This document shows, piece by piece, positions 33,997 to 45,647 of a DNA stretch of 64,000 nt. A program made the position numbers and the translations under genes. Origin of the DNA: Luteimonas granuli (lineage in GTDB: Bacteria; Pseudomonadota; Gammaproteobacteria; Xanthomonadales; Xanthomonadaceae); contig NZ_CP042218.1 of assembly GCF_007795095.1 (NCBI RefSeq), forward strand, positions 2,707,001-2,771,000, written 5' to 3'. Below the pieces are notes generated by a model. That model saw only the letters and a program-made list of their open reading frames with translations. It had not been told where the DNA came from and did not search any database. Position 1 is the stretch's first letter. Every line of letters begins with the position of its first letter.

Positions 33997-34739
33997 ATGT
34001 ACACCAGCATCGCCGCCTACCACTTCGTTGCCATCGACGACCCGGCCGCGCTCGCGGCACGCCTGCGTGTCCTCGCGGAGGAGCGCGCGCTGCTCGGCAC
34101 CGTCCTGGTCGCGGGCGAGGGCATCAACCTGTTCCTCGCGGGCGATGGTGGCGATATCGATGCCTTCCTCGCCCGCCTGCGGGGGACGCGCGCTTCGCGA
34201 CCCTGCATGCGAAGGTCAGCCACAGCCGCACCCGGCCGTTCGCGCGCCTGAAGGTCAAGGTCAAGCCGGAGATCATCAGCTTCCGGCGCGAAGGCACGTC
34301 GCCCCTGGGCGGGCGGGCGCCCGCGGTGCCCCCGGAGGACCTCGCGCGCTGGATCGCGAAGGGCCATGACGATGACGGACGGCGCCTGGTCCTGCTCGAT
34401 ACCCGCAACCGCGAGGAGATCGGCCACGGCAGCTTCGCCGGCGCGCTGACCCTGCCGATCGATAACTTCACCGACCTGCCGGCGGCGCTGGAGCCGCACC
34501 GGGACGCCCTGGCCGACGCCACCGTGGTTGGCTTCTGCACCGGCGGCATCCGCTGCGAGAAGGCGGTGACCTGGATGCGCGCGGAAGGCTATGCCGGCGC
34601 AGTGCAGCTCGAAGGCGGGATCTTGGGCTATTTCGAAGCCGTGGGCGGTTTCGGCTATGAGGGGCGCTGCTTCGTCTTCGACGAGCGGGTGGCCCTGGAT
34701 CCGGACCTGCGCGCCGCGGCCGACCTCGACGCGCGATAA
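33997..34739 (+). pseudogene. trhO: tRNA uridine(34) hydroxylase TrhO (rhodanese family), frameshifted
   Basis: About 247 residues in two frames. The first (MYTSIAAYHFVAIDDPAALAAR to FLARLRG) runs to ~34180; the second continues RFATLHAKVSHSRTRPFARLKVKVK. One missing G in the run at 34176-34181 explains the break: six G would read LRGDARFATLHAK. The rhodanese domain has LLDTRNREEIGHGSF and the active-site loop CTGGIRCEKA. TrhO/YceA hydroxylates U34 of certain tRNAs. The rest of the gene is intact, so a sequence error in the homopolymer is likely. It appears leaderless, with TAGAAT 6 nt before the ATG. Confidence 0.82.
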
Positions 34740-34785
34740 TGGCGTGCTGCGCGGCACCGTCGCGCGACCAGTCAACGGAGTTCCG

Positions 34786-35802
34786 ATGGACAGGAAGTAC
34801 AAGGTGGCCGTGGTCGGCGCGACCGGCGCGGTAGGCGAGACCATGCTTTCGATCCTGGCCGAGCGCGGCTTCCCGGTCGGCGAGCTCGTGGCCCTGGCCA
34901 GCGAGCGTTCCGCCGGCGGCATGGTCGCCTTCGGCGACGACGAGGTGATGGTGCGCGACCTCGCGGGCTTCGACCCCGCCGGCGTCGACATCGCGCTGTT
35001 CTCCGCGGGCGGCGCGATCTCGAAGGAATACGCGCCGAAGTTCGCCGCCGCCGGCGCGGTGGTGATCGACAACTCCTCGGCCTTCCGCCTGGACCCGGAC
35101 GTGCCGCTGGTGGTCGCGGAGGTCAATCCGGAGATGGTGAAGCAGCGCCCGCGCGGCATCATCGCCAATCCCAACTGCTCGACCATGCAGATGGTGGTGG
35201 CGCTGGCGCCGATCCACCGCCGGGCCGGCATCGAGCGCATCAACGTGGCGACCTACCAGTCGGTGTCGGGCGCGGGGCGCTTGGCGCTGGAGGAGCTCGG
35301 ACGGCAGACCGCCAGCCTGCTGAGCTTCCAGGGCGCGGAGCCGGAGCGGTTCCCGGTCCAGATCGCCTTCAACCTGATCCCGCACATCGACGAATTCATG
35401 GACAACGGCTACACCCGCGAGGAGATGAAGCTGGTGTGGGAAACCCGCAGGATCCTCGGCGACGAGCGCATCCAGGTGAACCCGACGGCGGTGCGGGTGC
35501 CCGTGTTCTACGGCCACGCCGAGGCGTTGCACATCGAAACGCGCGAGAAGCTCACCGCCGGGGAAGCGCGCGCGCTGCTCGAGGCCGCGCCGGGGGTGGA
35601 AGTGGTGGACGAGCGCGCGCCGGGCGGTTATCCGACGCCGGTGACCCATGCCTCGGGCAGGGACGCGGTCTTCGTCGGTCGCATCCGCGAAGATCTCTCC
35701 CATCCGCGCGGCCTGGACCTGTGGGTCGTGGCCGACAACATCCGCAAGGGTGCGGCCCTGAACGCGGTGCAGATCGCGGAACTGGTCGCAGGCGAAGGCT
35801 GA
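34786..35802 (+). CDS. asd: aspartate-semialdehyde dehydrogenase
   Basis: A 338-residue NADP-dependent enzyme forming aspartate semialdehyde from aspartyl phosphate, the branch point for lysine/diaminopimelate, threonine and methionine. NADP loop VVGATGAVGETML, FSAGG, the catalytic Cys131 in ANPNCSTMQM and the C-terminal GLDLWVVADNIRKGAALNAVQIAE identify it. ATG 34786 has GGAG 6 nt upstream. A single gene between trhO and fimV, the usual Xanthomonadaceae order. Confidence 0.95.
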   Translation: MDRKYKVAVVGATGAVGETMLSILAERGFPVGELVALASERSAGGMVAFGDDEVMVRDLAGFDPAGVDIALFSAGGAISKEYAPKFAAAGAVVIDNSSAFRLDPDVPLVVAEVNPEMVKQRPRGIIANPNCSTMQMVVALAPIHRRAGIERINVATYQSVSGAGRLALEELGRQTASLLSFQGAEPERFPVQIAFNLIPHIDEFMDNGYTREEMKLVWETRRILGDERIQVNPTAVRVPVFYGHAEALHIETREKLTAGEARALLEAAPGVEVVDERAPGGYPTPVTHASGRDAVFVGRIREDLSHPRGLDLWVVADNIRKGAALNAVQIAELVAGEG

Positions 35803-35840
35803 TGCGCGGCCTCGCGTTGCCATGCATGGCCCGGGACCGC

Positions 35841-35846
35841 TAGAGT
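35841..35846 (+). promoter_or_regulatory. -10-like box 7 nt before the fimV ATG
   Basis: TAGAGT, then 7 nt, then ATG 35854. It suggests leaderless transcription from that ATG, though a GTG at 35872 with GGGGGAA upstream is an alternative start. Confidence 0.3.
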
Positions 35847-35853
35847 CCACGCG

Positions 35854-37779
35854 ATGCAACCGGGGGAACGAGTGGCCAATCCGCGCATGAAGCGAGCGAT
35901 CCGCTGGGCGGGCCTGTGCGGCCTGCTGCTGGTGCTGTTCGCCGGCCAGGCGCTGGCGCTGGGGCTGGGCCGGATCGAGGTCAGGTCGCGCGCCGGCGAG
36001 CCGCTGTTGGCCGAGATCCAGGTGATCTCCGGAGATCCCGCGGAGCTCGACGCGCTGCGCGCTCGCCTGGCATCGCCGGACACCTTCCGCCGCATCGGCC
36101 TGCCCGCGCCTGACGCGATGCTCTCGGAGCTCGAGTTCGCAGTGGCGATGGACGTCCGTGGCAACCCGGTGATCCGCGTCACCACGCGCGAACCGGTCAC
36201 CCGGCCCGCCCTGACCTTCCTGGTGGAAGTGGACTGGGGACAGGGCCGTCTGGTGCGCGAATACTCGGCGCTGATCGACACGCCGCAGACGGTGGCCGCG
36301 CCCTCGCAGCCCGCCATCGACGCCCCGGTCGCGGCGCCTTCGAACACCATCGTGCGCGGTCCCGCTCCGGCGCCCGCGCCCGCCGCACCCGAAGAAGCCG
36401 GGCCGGGGCCGGCCCAGGGACCGGTCGCGGTCGGCGACGCCCGGCAGGGCTCCGCCGGCAAGGACAGGGCTGCTGCGGCGCCCGTGCCAGCGCCCGCCGC
36501 GCCCCGGACCGTGCCGGCACCGCCCACGGCCGCCGCCCCGGCGCCGGCCCCCGGAGACCGGCGGGTCGCTGCCGGCGAGACGCTCGGCGAGATCGCCCGG
36601 CAGTTGGTCGACGACGGCATCCGCCGCGAGCAGGCCATCGTGGCCCTGTTCCGCGCCAACCCCGAAGCCTTCATCGCCAACAACCTCAATCTGGTGCGCG
36701 AGGGCGCCGTGCTGCGCATTCCGGACCGCAGCGAGATCGCGGGGCTGGACCTGGGCGAGTCGCGCGCGCTGATGCGCGAGCAGATCGCGGCATGGCGCGC
36801 CATGGCGGGGCCGGCGCCGCAGCCCGAGGCGGCTGCGCTGGCTGACGAAGGCGCTTCCGGACAGTCCGCAGATGCGGATCCGAGGAGCCGGGCGGCCGCG
36901 TCGCCGGTCGCGGACGCGCGCCTGGAGATCGTGCCGCCATCGGCCGCCGGCGCGCGGCAGGCAGGCATACGATCCGGCATCCAGGCCGGTGGCGAGGGCG
37001 AAATGCTGCGACAGGAACTGCAACAGGAACTGCAACAGGAACTGCAACAGAGCCGCGAGACGCTGGCGGCGAGCAACGCCGAGGTGGAGGAGCTCAAGGC
37101 CCGGGTCGCCGACCTCGAGCGACTGCAGGCGCAGCAGGCCCGGCTCATCGAACTCAAGGACAGCGAACTGGCCGCGGCCCAGGAACGGTTGGCGGAGACC
37201 GGCGAAGCCGCGGCCGCCGCACCGGAGACGGGGGCCCCGGGCGGCGGCGCGCTGCCCTGGTCCTGGATCGGCCTGGGCCTGGTGCTGGTGGCGGTAGTGG
37301 CCTGGCTGCTCGCGCGCCGCGCGCCGAAGCCGACGCCGCGGCCGCGCTTCGATTCCGCGACCCTGGACGCGGCGGCACAGGCCCCCTGGGGTGCGGCCGG
37401 GCTGTCCGGTGCAGGCGAGGCGGCGGTCGCCGACAGCGCGATCGAGCCGGGCACCACGCCTTCTCCGCAGCCTGCGGAAGTCGCGGAGCCGGGGCCGGCA
37501 TGGCATTCACGGGTCGCGGTACCCACTGGCGTCTCCGTCCCGCCCCCGGCGGGCGAAGCGCTGCACGCTTCAACCGCAGCGGCTGGCGAAGACGTTGCCG
37601 GCAGCCGCTCCGCTTCGCCGGGAACCCTCCAGGGAGGCAGCGAGCGCATCGAGCTGGCGCGTGCCTACCTCGATCTCGGCGACATCGATACCGCGCGCGA
37701 CCTGCTGCGCGAGGTCGCCCACGCCGGCGACCCGGTCGACCGTGCCGAGGCTTCGCGCCTGCTGGACGGGATCGCCTGA
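35854..37779 (+). CDS. fimV: FimV/TspA-like pilus and polar-assembly protein
   Basis: A 641-residue inner-membrane protein with a large periplasmic part. Signal peptide (GLCGLLLVLFAGQALA), FimV N-terminal domain (LGLGRIEVRSRAGEPLLAEIQV, ~35-140), a Pro/Ala-rich linker, a LysM motif (~235-290; VAAGETLGEIARQLV, NLNLVREGAVLRIP), a coiled coil with four QQEL repeats (~385-455), one TM helix (WSWIGLGLVLVAVVAWLLA) and a short cytoplasmic tail ending in the FimV C-terminal TPR motif (IELARAYLDLGDIDTARDLLREV). FimV organises type IV pili and cell-pole proteins. The start may be ATG 35854 or GTG 35872. Confidence 0.88.
   Translation: MQPGERVANPRMKRAIRWAGLCGLLLVLFAGQALALGLGRIEVRSRAGEPLLAEIQVISGDPAELDALRARLASPDTFRRIGLPAPDAMLSELEFAVAMDVRGNPVIRVTTREPVTRPALTFLVEVDWGQGRLVREYSALIDTPQTVAAPSQPAIDAPVAAPSNTIVRGPAPAPAPAAPEEAGPGPAQGPVAVGDARQGSAGKDRAAAAPVPAPAAPRTVPAPPTAAAPAPAPGDRRVAAGETLGEIARQLVDDGIRREQAIVALFRANPEAFIANNLNLVREGAVLRIPDRSEIAGLDLGESRALMREQIAAWRAMAGPAPQPEAAALADEGASGQSADADPRSRAAASPVADARLEIVPPSAAGARQAGIRSGIQAGGEGEMLRQELQQELQQELQQSRETLAASNAEVEELKARVADLERLQAQQARLIELKDSELAAAQERLAETGEAAAAAPETGAPGGGALPWSWIGLGLVLVAVVAWLLARRAPKPTPRPRFDSATLDAAAQAPWGAAGLSGAGEAAVADSAIEPGTTPSPQPAEVAEPGPAWHSRVAVPTGVSVPPPAGEALHASTAAAGEDVAGSRSASPGTLQGGSERIELARAYLDLGDIDTARDLLREVAHAGDPVDRAEASRLLDGIA
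37012..37052 (+). repeat. 12-bp tandem repeat inside fimV
   Basis: CAACAGGAACTG repeats about 3.5 times, encoding QQEL units of the coiled coil. Repeat-number change by slippage would keep the frame and only alter coiled-coil length. Confidence 0.85.
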
Positions 37780-37830
37780 GGCCGGTTCCGCGCCGCGGCG
37801 GTCCGCGGTGCGGCCGGTTCCGTGGACGCC

Positions 37831-38664
37831 ATGCGCTACGCCCTGGGCATCGAGTACGACGGCGGCGGTTTCCTGGGCTGGCAACGCCTGACCCAGCCCG
37901 GCGTGGAAAGCACGCAGACCCTGCAGGCGGCGCTGGAAACCGCCCTGTCCAGGGTGGCCGATGCGCCGGTGGCGACCACCTGCGCCGGACGCACCGATGC
38001 CGGCGTGCATGCCCGCTGCAACGTGGTGCACTTCGACAGCGATGCCGGGCGCAGCCCGCGCAACTGGATGCTGGGCACGACCTCGCTGCTGCCGCCGTCG
38101 ATGTCGGTGCGCTGGTGCCGCGAGGTCGCCCCGGACTTCAACGCACGCTTTTCCGCGCGCGCGCGGCGCTATCGCTACAGCATCCTGAACCGCCCGGTCC
38201 GGCCAGCGCTCGGCCGGCAGTATCTGGCCTGGACGCGCAGGCCGCTCGACGCCGGGGCCATGCACCGCGCGGCCCAGGCCCTGGTCGGCGAGCTGGACTT
38301 CTCCTCGTTCCGCACCGTGCACTGCCAGGCCCCGCACGCGCGCCGCGACCTGCAGGAAATCAGCGTCAGGCGCGAGGGCGACGTGGTCGTGGTCGAAGTG
38401 CAGGCCAACGCTTTCCTGCATCATATGGTCCGCAACATCGTCGGCTCCCTGCTCGAGGTCGGTGACGGATCCCGTCCTGGGCACTGGATCGCCGACGTGC
38501 TGGCCGCGCGCGACCGCAGGCGCGCCGGGCCCACCGCACCCGCGGGTGGCCTGGTGTTCCTCGGGCCGCTGTACCCGGCCGGATGCGACCTTCCCGCGGA
38601 GGTCACGCTGGGCGCCGAAGGCGCCGGCGCGTCGGCCGCTTTCCTGCCGTTTCCAACCCCCTGA
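37831..38664 (+). CDS. truA: tRNA pseudouridine(38-40) synthase TruA
   Basis: A 277-residue enzyme that isomerises uridines 38, 39 and 40 in the anticodon stem. Catalytic Asp56 lies in [11 protein letters not shown]; other signatures are [20 protein letters not shown] and [14 protein letters not shown] 37831 is preferred; GTG 37822 would add three residues. No strong SD is seen. It ends 1 bp before trpF. Confidence 0.94.
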   Translation: MRYALGIEYDGGGFLGWQRLTQPGVESTQTLQAALETALSRVADAPVATTCAGRTDAGVHARCNVVHFDSDAGRSPRNWMLGTTSLLPPSMSVRWCREVAPDFNARFSARARRYRYSILNRPVRPALGRQYLAWTRRPLDAGAMHRAAQALVGELDFSSFRTVHCQAPHARRDLQEISVRREGDVVVVEVQANAFLHHMVRNIVGSLLEVGDGSRPGHWIADVLAARDRRRAGPTAPAGGLVFLGPLYPAGCDLPAEVTLGAEGAGASAAFLPFPTP

Positions 38665-38665
38665 C

Positions 38666-39348
38666 ATGCCACGCACCCTGTTCCGCACCCGCATCAAGTT
38701 CTGCGGCCTGACCCGCGCCGGCGACGTCCGCCTCGCCGGCGAGCTCGGCGTCGACGCCGTCGGATTCGTGTTCGCCCACGGCAGCCCGCGCCGCGTGCAC
38801 GCCCGCGAGGCGCGCGCCCTGCGCGAGGCCCTGGCGCCGCTGGTGGACGCGGTCGCAGTGTTCCGCGACAACACCGCGGACGAGGTGCGCGAGGTGGTGA
38901 GGGAGGTGAAGCCGAGCCTGCTGCAGTTCCATGGCGACGAGGACGATGCCTTCTGCAGCCGCTTCGACCTGCCGTACGTGAAGGCGGTGGCGATGGGCGC
39001 GGGTGCGCGGGTCGGCGGAGCGGAGCTGGCGGCCGCGCATCCAGGCGCCTCGGCCTTCCTCTTCGACAGCCACGGCGGGGGCCACGACGGCGGCAGTGGC
39101 CGCCGCTTCGACTGGTCCGCGCTCCCGACGGACCTCGAGCGTCCATTCCTGCTTTCGGGCGGCCTGGCGCCGGACAACATCCATGATGCGGTGGCCGCGA
39201 TCCAGCCCTGGGGCGTGGACGTGAGCAGCGGCATCGAATCCTCGCCGGGGCGGAAGGACGGCGACCTGATGCGCGCCTTCGTGAGCGAAGTGCGCCGCGC
39301 GGACTGCCGACCCGACCACGCCCCGGCGGCTGCCCACGGAGCCCTGCG

Positions 39349-39352
<4 letters not shown>
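38666..39352 (+). CDS. trpF: phosphoribosylanthranilate isomerase
   Basis: A 228-residue TIM-barrel enzyme of tryptophan synthesis. The catalytic Cys is in [29 protein letters not shown] and [10 protein letters not shown] are family motifs. It ends with a short nonconserved tail ([18 protein letters not shown]). The stop overlaps the trpB ATG (ATGA). The pathway genes trpE/G/D/C are not in the window. Confidence 0.94.
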
Positions 39353-40559
<1,207 letters not shown>

Positions 40560-40563
<4 letters not shown>

Positions 40564-41402
40564 GCGCCGCGGCCGAGGTCGCACCGCGCATCGCGCGCCG
40601 CTTCGCCGCGCTGCGCGCCGCCGGGCGCAAGGCCCTGGTGCCCTTCATCACCGCCGGCGATCCGGGCCTGGACGACACCGTGCCGGTGATGCATGCGATG
40701 GTCGGGGCCGGGGCCGACGCAATCGAGCTGGGCGTGCCGTTCTCCGATCCGATGGCCGACGGTCCCACGATCCAGCGCAGCTCCGAGCGCGCGCTGGCGC
40801 GCGGCGCGGGCATGGCCTGGGTGCTGGAGCGGGTGCGCGAGTTCCGCCGGCGCGACGACGACACGCCGGTGACCCTGATGGGCTACCTGAATCCGATCGA
40901 GATCCGGGGCGCGGAGACCTTCGCCGCCGCGGCCGCCGATGCCGGCGTGGACGGCGTGCTGCTGGTCGATTTGCCGCCCGAGGAGGCCGCGGAGTTCCGC
41001 GACGCCTTCTCCGCCCACGGCGTGGCCCTGGTGCTGCTGGCTTCGCCGACGACGGACCCGGCGCGCCTGGAGATGCTCTGCGGCCTGGCCCAGGGCTACC
41101 TCTACTACGTGAGCATGGCCGGGGTGACCGGCGATCCGGCCCGTCTGGACACCGCCGCCGCCGCCGCCCACCTGCGCGCCATCCGGGCCCGCAGCCCGGT
41201 GCCGGTGGTCGTCGGCTTCGGCATCCAGGACGCCGCCAGCGCCGCCGCCATGGCCGTCGACGCCGACGGCGTCGTGGTCGGCAGCGCCCTGGTCAAGGCC
41301 ATGGACGCGGCCGGAAGCGGCCTGGCCGCCGCCGCGGCCGCCGACTTCCTCGCCCCGCTGCGCCGGGCGCTGGATGCCGGCGCACCCGGGTCGGTGGGCT
41401 AA
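40560..41402 (+). CDS. trpA: tryptophan synthase alpha chain
   Basis: A 280-residue TIM-barrel subunit that cleaves indole-3-glycerol phosphate and channels indole to TrpB. Signatures: [26 protein letters not shown] (catalytic Glu and Asp), [23 protein letters not shown] and [13 protein letters not shown] overlap with trpB. A TAAACT box at its very end (41400-41405) could start the accD transcript. Confidence 0.96.
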
Positions 41403-41447
41403 ACTCCCCGGGTTCGCGGCCCGGCCCGCAAAGGATCAGAGCAACGC

Positions 41448-42334
<887 letters not shown>

Positions 42335-42338
<4 letters not shown>

Positions 42339-43714
42339 GCGCGGCCGGGGACGGGACCGGCAGGCGCCGCTGGTTCGGTACCGACGGCATCCGCGGTCGC
42401 GTCGGCGAGGGCCCGATCTCGGCGGACTTCATGCTGCGGCTTGGCAACGCCTACGGCCATGCGCTGACCGCGGCGGTCAAGAACGGCGGCGAGTGGCGCA
42501 AGCCGATGGTCATCATCGGCAAGGACACGCGCATCTCGAACTACATGTTCGAGGCCGCGCTCGAGGCGGGCCTGGTCGCGGCCGGCGTGGACGTGCAGCT
42601 GATGGGGCCGATGCCGACGCCGGCGGTCGCGCACCTGACGCACTCGATGCGCGCCGACGGCGGCATCGTCATCTCGGCGTCGCACAACCCGCACCACGAC
42701 AACGGCATCAAGTTCTTCTCCGCCGAGGGCGAGAAGCTCGACGACGCCACCGAGCTGGCGATCGAAGCGGCGCTGGAACAGCCTTTCCGGACCGTGGCTT
42801 CCGGTGCGCTGGGCAAGGCGGTGCGCACCCGCGACGCCGTCGGCCGCTACGTCGAAGCCTGCAAGGGCTCGGTGCCGCGCAGCTTCGACCTCGGCGGCAT
42901 GCGGATCGTGGTCGACTGCGCGCACGGCGCGACGTACCAGATCGCGCCTATGGTGCTGCGCGAGCTGGGGGCGCGGGTGGACGCGATCGGCGTGGACCCT
43001 GACGGCACCAACATCAACGACGGCGTCGGCTCGACGCACCCGGAGGGCCTGGCCGCGCGCGTGCGCGAGACCGGCGCGGAACTCGGCATCGCCTTCGACG
43101 GGGACGGCGACCGGGTCATGTTCGTCGACGGGGACGGCGTGGTGCGCGACGGCGACGACCTGGTCTATCTGCTGGCCTGCGACTGGCAGGACAGCGGCCG
43201 CCTGCGCGGCCCGGTGGCCGGCACGCTGATGACCAACTTCTCCCTGGAACAGGCGCTGGCGAAGCGCGGCATCGGCTTCATGCGCACCCGGGTCGGCGAC
43301 CGCTACGTGCACCAGGCGCTGGTGGAGCACGGTGGCATCCTCGGCGGCGAGGCGTCGGGCCACCTGCTGTGCCTGGACCGCGCCACCACCGGCGACGGCA
43401 TCGTCAGCGCCCTGCAGGTGCTGGAGGTGCTGCGCCGGCGCGGCGTGCCGCTGGCCGAGGCCCTGCGCGAGCTGCGCAAGGTGCCGCAGCGCACGGTCAA
43501 CGTGCGCGTCACCAAAGGCGCGCGGCCGACCGAGGATGCGGGCGTGATGTCGGCCCTGGCCGAGGCCGAGCGCGCCGTCTCCGGGCGGGGCAGGGCGTTC
43601 CTGAGGCCTTCCGGCACCGAGCCGGTGGTCCGGGTGACCGTCGAAGCCGACGACGAGGCGCTGGTCTCCGCCACCCTGGAGCGGCTGGCGGAGGCGGTGC
43701 GGGCAGCCGTTTGA
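42335..43714 (+). CDS. glmM: phosphoglucosamine mutase
   Basis: A 459-residue enzyme that interconverts glucosamine-6- and -1-phosphate for UDP-GlcNAc, peptidoglycan and [14 protein letters not shown] at the N-terminus, phosphoserine Ser116 in [12 protein letters not shown], the metal loop DGDGDR, GEASGH and the phosphate-binding [11 protein letters not shown] are all intact. GTG 42335 overlaps the accD stop (GTGA), so translation is coupled. Confidence 0.95.
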
Positions 43715-43801
43715 CCGGCGGGATCCGCAGGGCTGCCGCCGCCGTGCGGGGTATCATGTGCGGCCCGTTTCCCGCCGAAACCGCACGTCCCCGAGCACGC
43801 C

Positions 43802-44755
43802 ATGGCCCCGCGCATCCCGACCCTCGACATCCGCCGCTTCACCCATCCCGCCGGCCCTGCGGAGCGCCAGGCCTTCGTCGATGAGCTCGGCGCCGCGTAC
43901 CGGGAGTGGGGCTTCGCGGGCATCCGCAACCACGGCATCCCGCAGACGCTGATCGACGAGGCCTACGCGGCCTTCAAGGCCTTCTTCGCGCTGCCGGAGG
44001 AGACCAAGAAGAAGTACCACGTCCCCGGTGGCGGCGGTGCCCGGGGCTACACGCCGTTCGGCATCGAGACCGCCAAGGACTCGAAGCACTTCGACCTCAA
44101 GGAGTTCTGGCACGTCGGCCGCGAGATCCCGGACGATTCGGGCTACCGCGACGTGATGCCGCCCAACCTGTGGCCCGACGAGGTGCCGGAGTTCCGCGCG
44201 AAGGGCTATGCCCTGTACCAGGCGCTGGACCACCTCGGTTCGCAGGTGCTGCGCGCGCTCGCGCTGCACATCGGCCTGCCCGAGGACTACTTCGCCGACA
44301 AGACCGACTCCGGCAACTCGATCCTGCGTCCGATCCACTATCCGCCGATCACCGCCGACGACATCCCCAACGTGCGCGCCGGCGCCCATGGCGACATCAA
44401 CCTGATCACGCTGCTGGTCGGCGCCAGCGCCGCGGGCCTGGAAGTGCTGTCGCACGACGGTGAATGGGTGCCCTTCACCTCCGACGAGGACACCATCGTG
44501 GTCAACATCGGCGACATGCTGCAGCGCCTGACCAACCACGTGTACCCGTCGACCATCCACCGCGTGGTCAATCCCCCGGGCGAGCTGGCGCGCCAGCCGC
44601 GCTATTCGGTGCCGTTCTTCCTGCATCCGAACCCCGACTTCCTGATCGACGTGCTGCCGTCGTGCGTGACCGCGGACAACCCGAGCCGCTATCCCGAGCC
44701 GATCACGGCGCAGGCTTACCTCGAGGAGCGGCTGCGCGAGATCAAGCTGGCCTGA
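43802..44755 (+). CDS. isopenicillin N synthase-family 2OG/Fe(II) oxygenase
   Basis: A 317-residue nonhaem iron dioxygenase. Iron ligands His196 and Asp198 (AHGDIN) and His253 (STIHRV), with Arg268 in RYSVPFF for 2-oxoglutarate, follow the DIOX_N region (WGFAGIRNHGIP) and GYTPFGIE. Substrate unknown; the family hydroxylates many small molecules and this member is unlikely to make penicillin. TATCAT at 43753-43758 may be a -10. It sits between glmM and tpiA. Confidence 0.85.
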   Translation: MAPRIPTLDIRRFTHPAGPAERQAFVDELGAAYREWGFAGIRNHGIPQTLIDEAYAAFKAFFALPEETKKKYHVPGGGGARGYTPFGIETAKDSKHFDLKEFWHVGREIPDDSGYRDVMPPNLWPDEVPEFRAKGYALYQALDHLGSQVLRALALHIGLPEDYFADKTDSGNSILRPIHYPPITADDIPNVRAGAHGDINLITLLVGASAAGLEVLSHDGEWVPFTSDEDTIVVNIGDMLQRLTNHVYPSTIHRVVNPPGELARQPRYSVPFFLHPNPDFLIDVLPSCVTADNPSRYPEPITAQAYLEERLREIKLA

Positions 44756-44828
44756 GTCGCGGACCGGGCCAGGCACCGCGCGTGCTCCGTGGAAGCGGCG
44801 CGCGCATGCAGGAACCCGCGCGAACGCC

Positions 44829-44834
44829 TAGAAT
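44829..44834 (+). promoter_or_regulatory. -10-like box of tpiA
   Basis: TAGAAT lies 33 nt before the tpiA ATG; -35 not clear. Confidence 0.4.
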
Positions 44835-44867
44835 CTCCGGCCCCGCCACACACCCCGAGGTCTGAAC

Positions 44868-45620
44868 ATGCGCGCACGCATCGTCGCCGGCAACTGGAAG
44901 CTCAACGGCAGCCGCGGCTTTGCCGATGGCCTGCTGTCGGACGTGGCGGCGGGGCTGCCGGTCGCGGGCGTGGAGGTGGTGGTGCTGCCGCCGGCCACGC
45001 ACCTTGCCGCGCTGGTGGATGCGTATGGCGGCCGTGGCATCGGCTTCGGCGGCCAGGACGTCAGCGAGCACGCGGAGGGCGCGTACACCGGCGAGGTCTC
45101 GGCCGCGATGCTGGCCGACGTCGGCGCGCGCTTCGCCCTGGTCGGCCACTCCGAGCGCCGCCAGTACCACGCCGAGGACAGCGCCCTGGTCGCGCGCAAG
45201 TTCGCCGCCGCCCTGCAGGCCGGCCTCCGGCCGATCCTGTGCGTGGGCGAGTCGCGGGCCGAGCGCGAGGGCGGCGCGACCGAGGCGGCCATCGCCCGCC
45301 AACTCCGGCCGGTGCTTGACCTGGCAGGCGCGGACGGCTTCGCCGATGCCGTGGTGGCCTACGAGCCGGTCTGGGCGATCGGCACCGGCCTGACCGCCAG
45401 CCCGCAGCAGGCGCAGGACGTCCATGCCTTCATCCGTAGCGTGGTTGCTTCGCGGGATGCTAAGATCGCGAATTCCCTGCCGATCCTCTACGGCGGCAGC
45501 GTGAAGCCCGCCAACGCCGCCGAGCTGTTCGCCAGGCCCGACGTCGACGGAGGCCTCATTGGCGGTGCATCGCTGGTGGCCGCGGACTTCATGGCCATCG
45601 TGGCCGCGGCGGCCCGCTGA
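44868..45620 (+). CDS. tpiA: triosephosphate isomerase
   Basis: A 250-residue glycolytic/gluconeogenic enzyme. N-terminal GNWKLNG with the catalytic Lys, His94 in LVGHSERR, Glu166 in AYEPVWAIGTG and the phosphate loop ILYGGSVKPANA are all present. Probably transcribed from the TAGAAT box upstream, with secG following 27 bp downstream. Confidence 0.96.
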   Translation: MRARIVAGNWKLNGSRGFADGLLSDVAAGLPVAGVEVVVLPPATHLAALVDAYGGRGIGFGGQDVSEHAEGAYTGEVSAAMLADVGARFALVGHSERRQYHAEDSALVARKFAAALQAGLRPILCVGESRAEREGGATEAAIARQLRPVLDLAGADGFADAVVAYEPVWAIGTGLTASPQQAQDVHAFIRSVVASRDAKIANSLPILYGGSVKPANAAELFARPDVDGGLIGGASLVAADFMAIVAAAAR

Positions 45621-45647
45621 CCGCCCGGCGCAAGAGAACCCGAGAAC

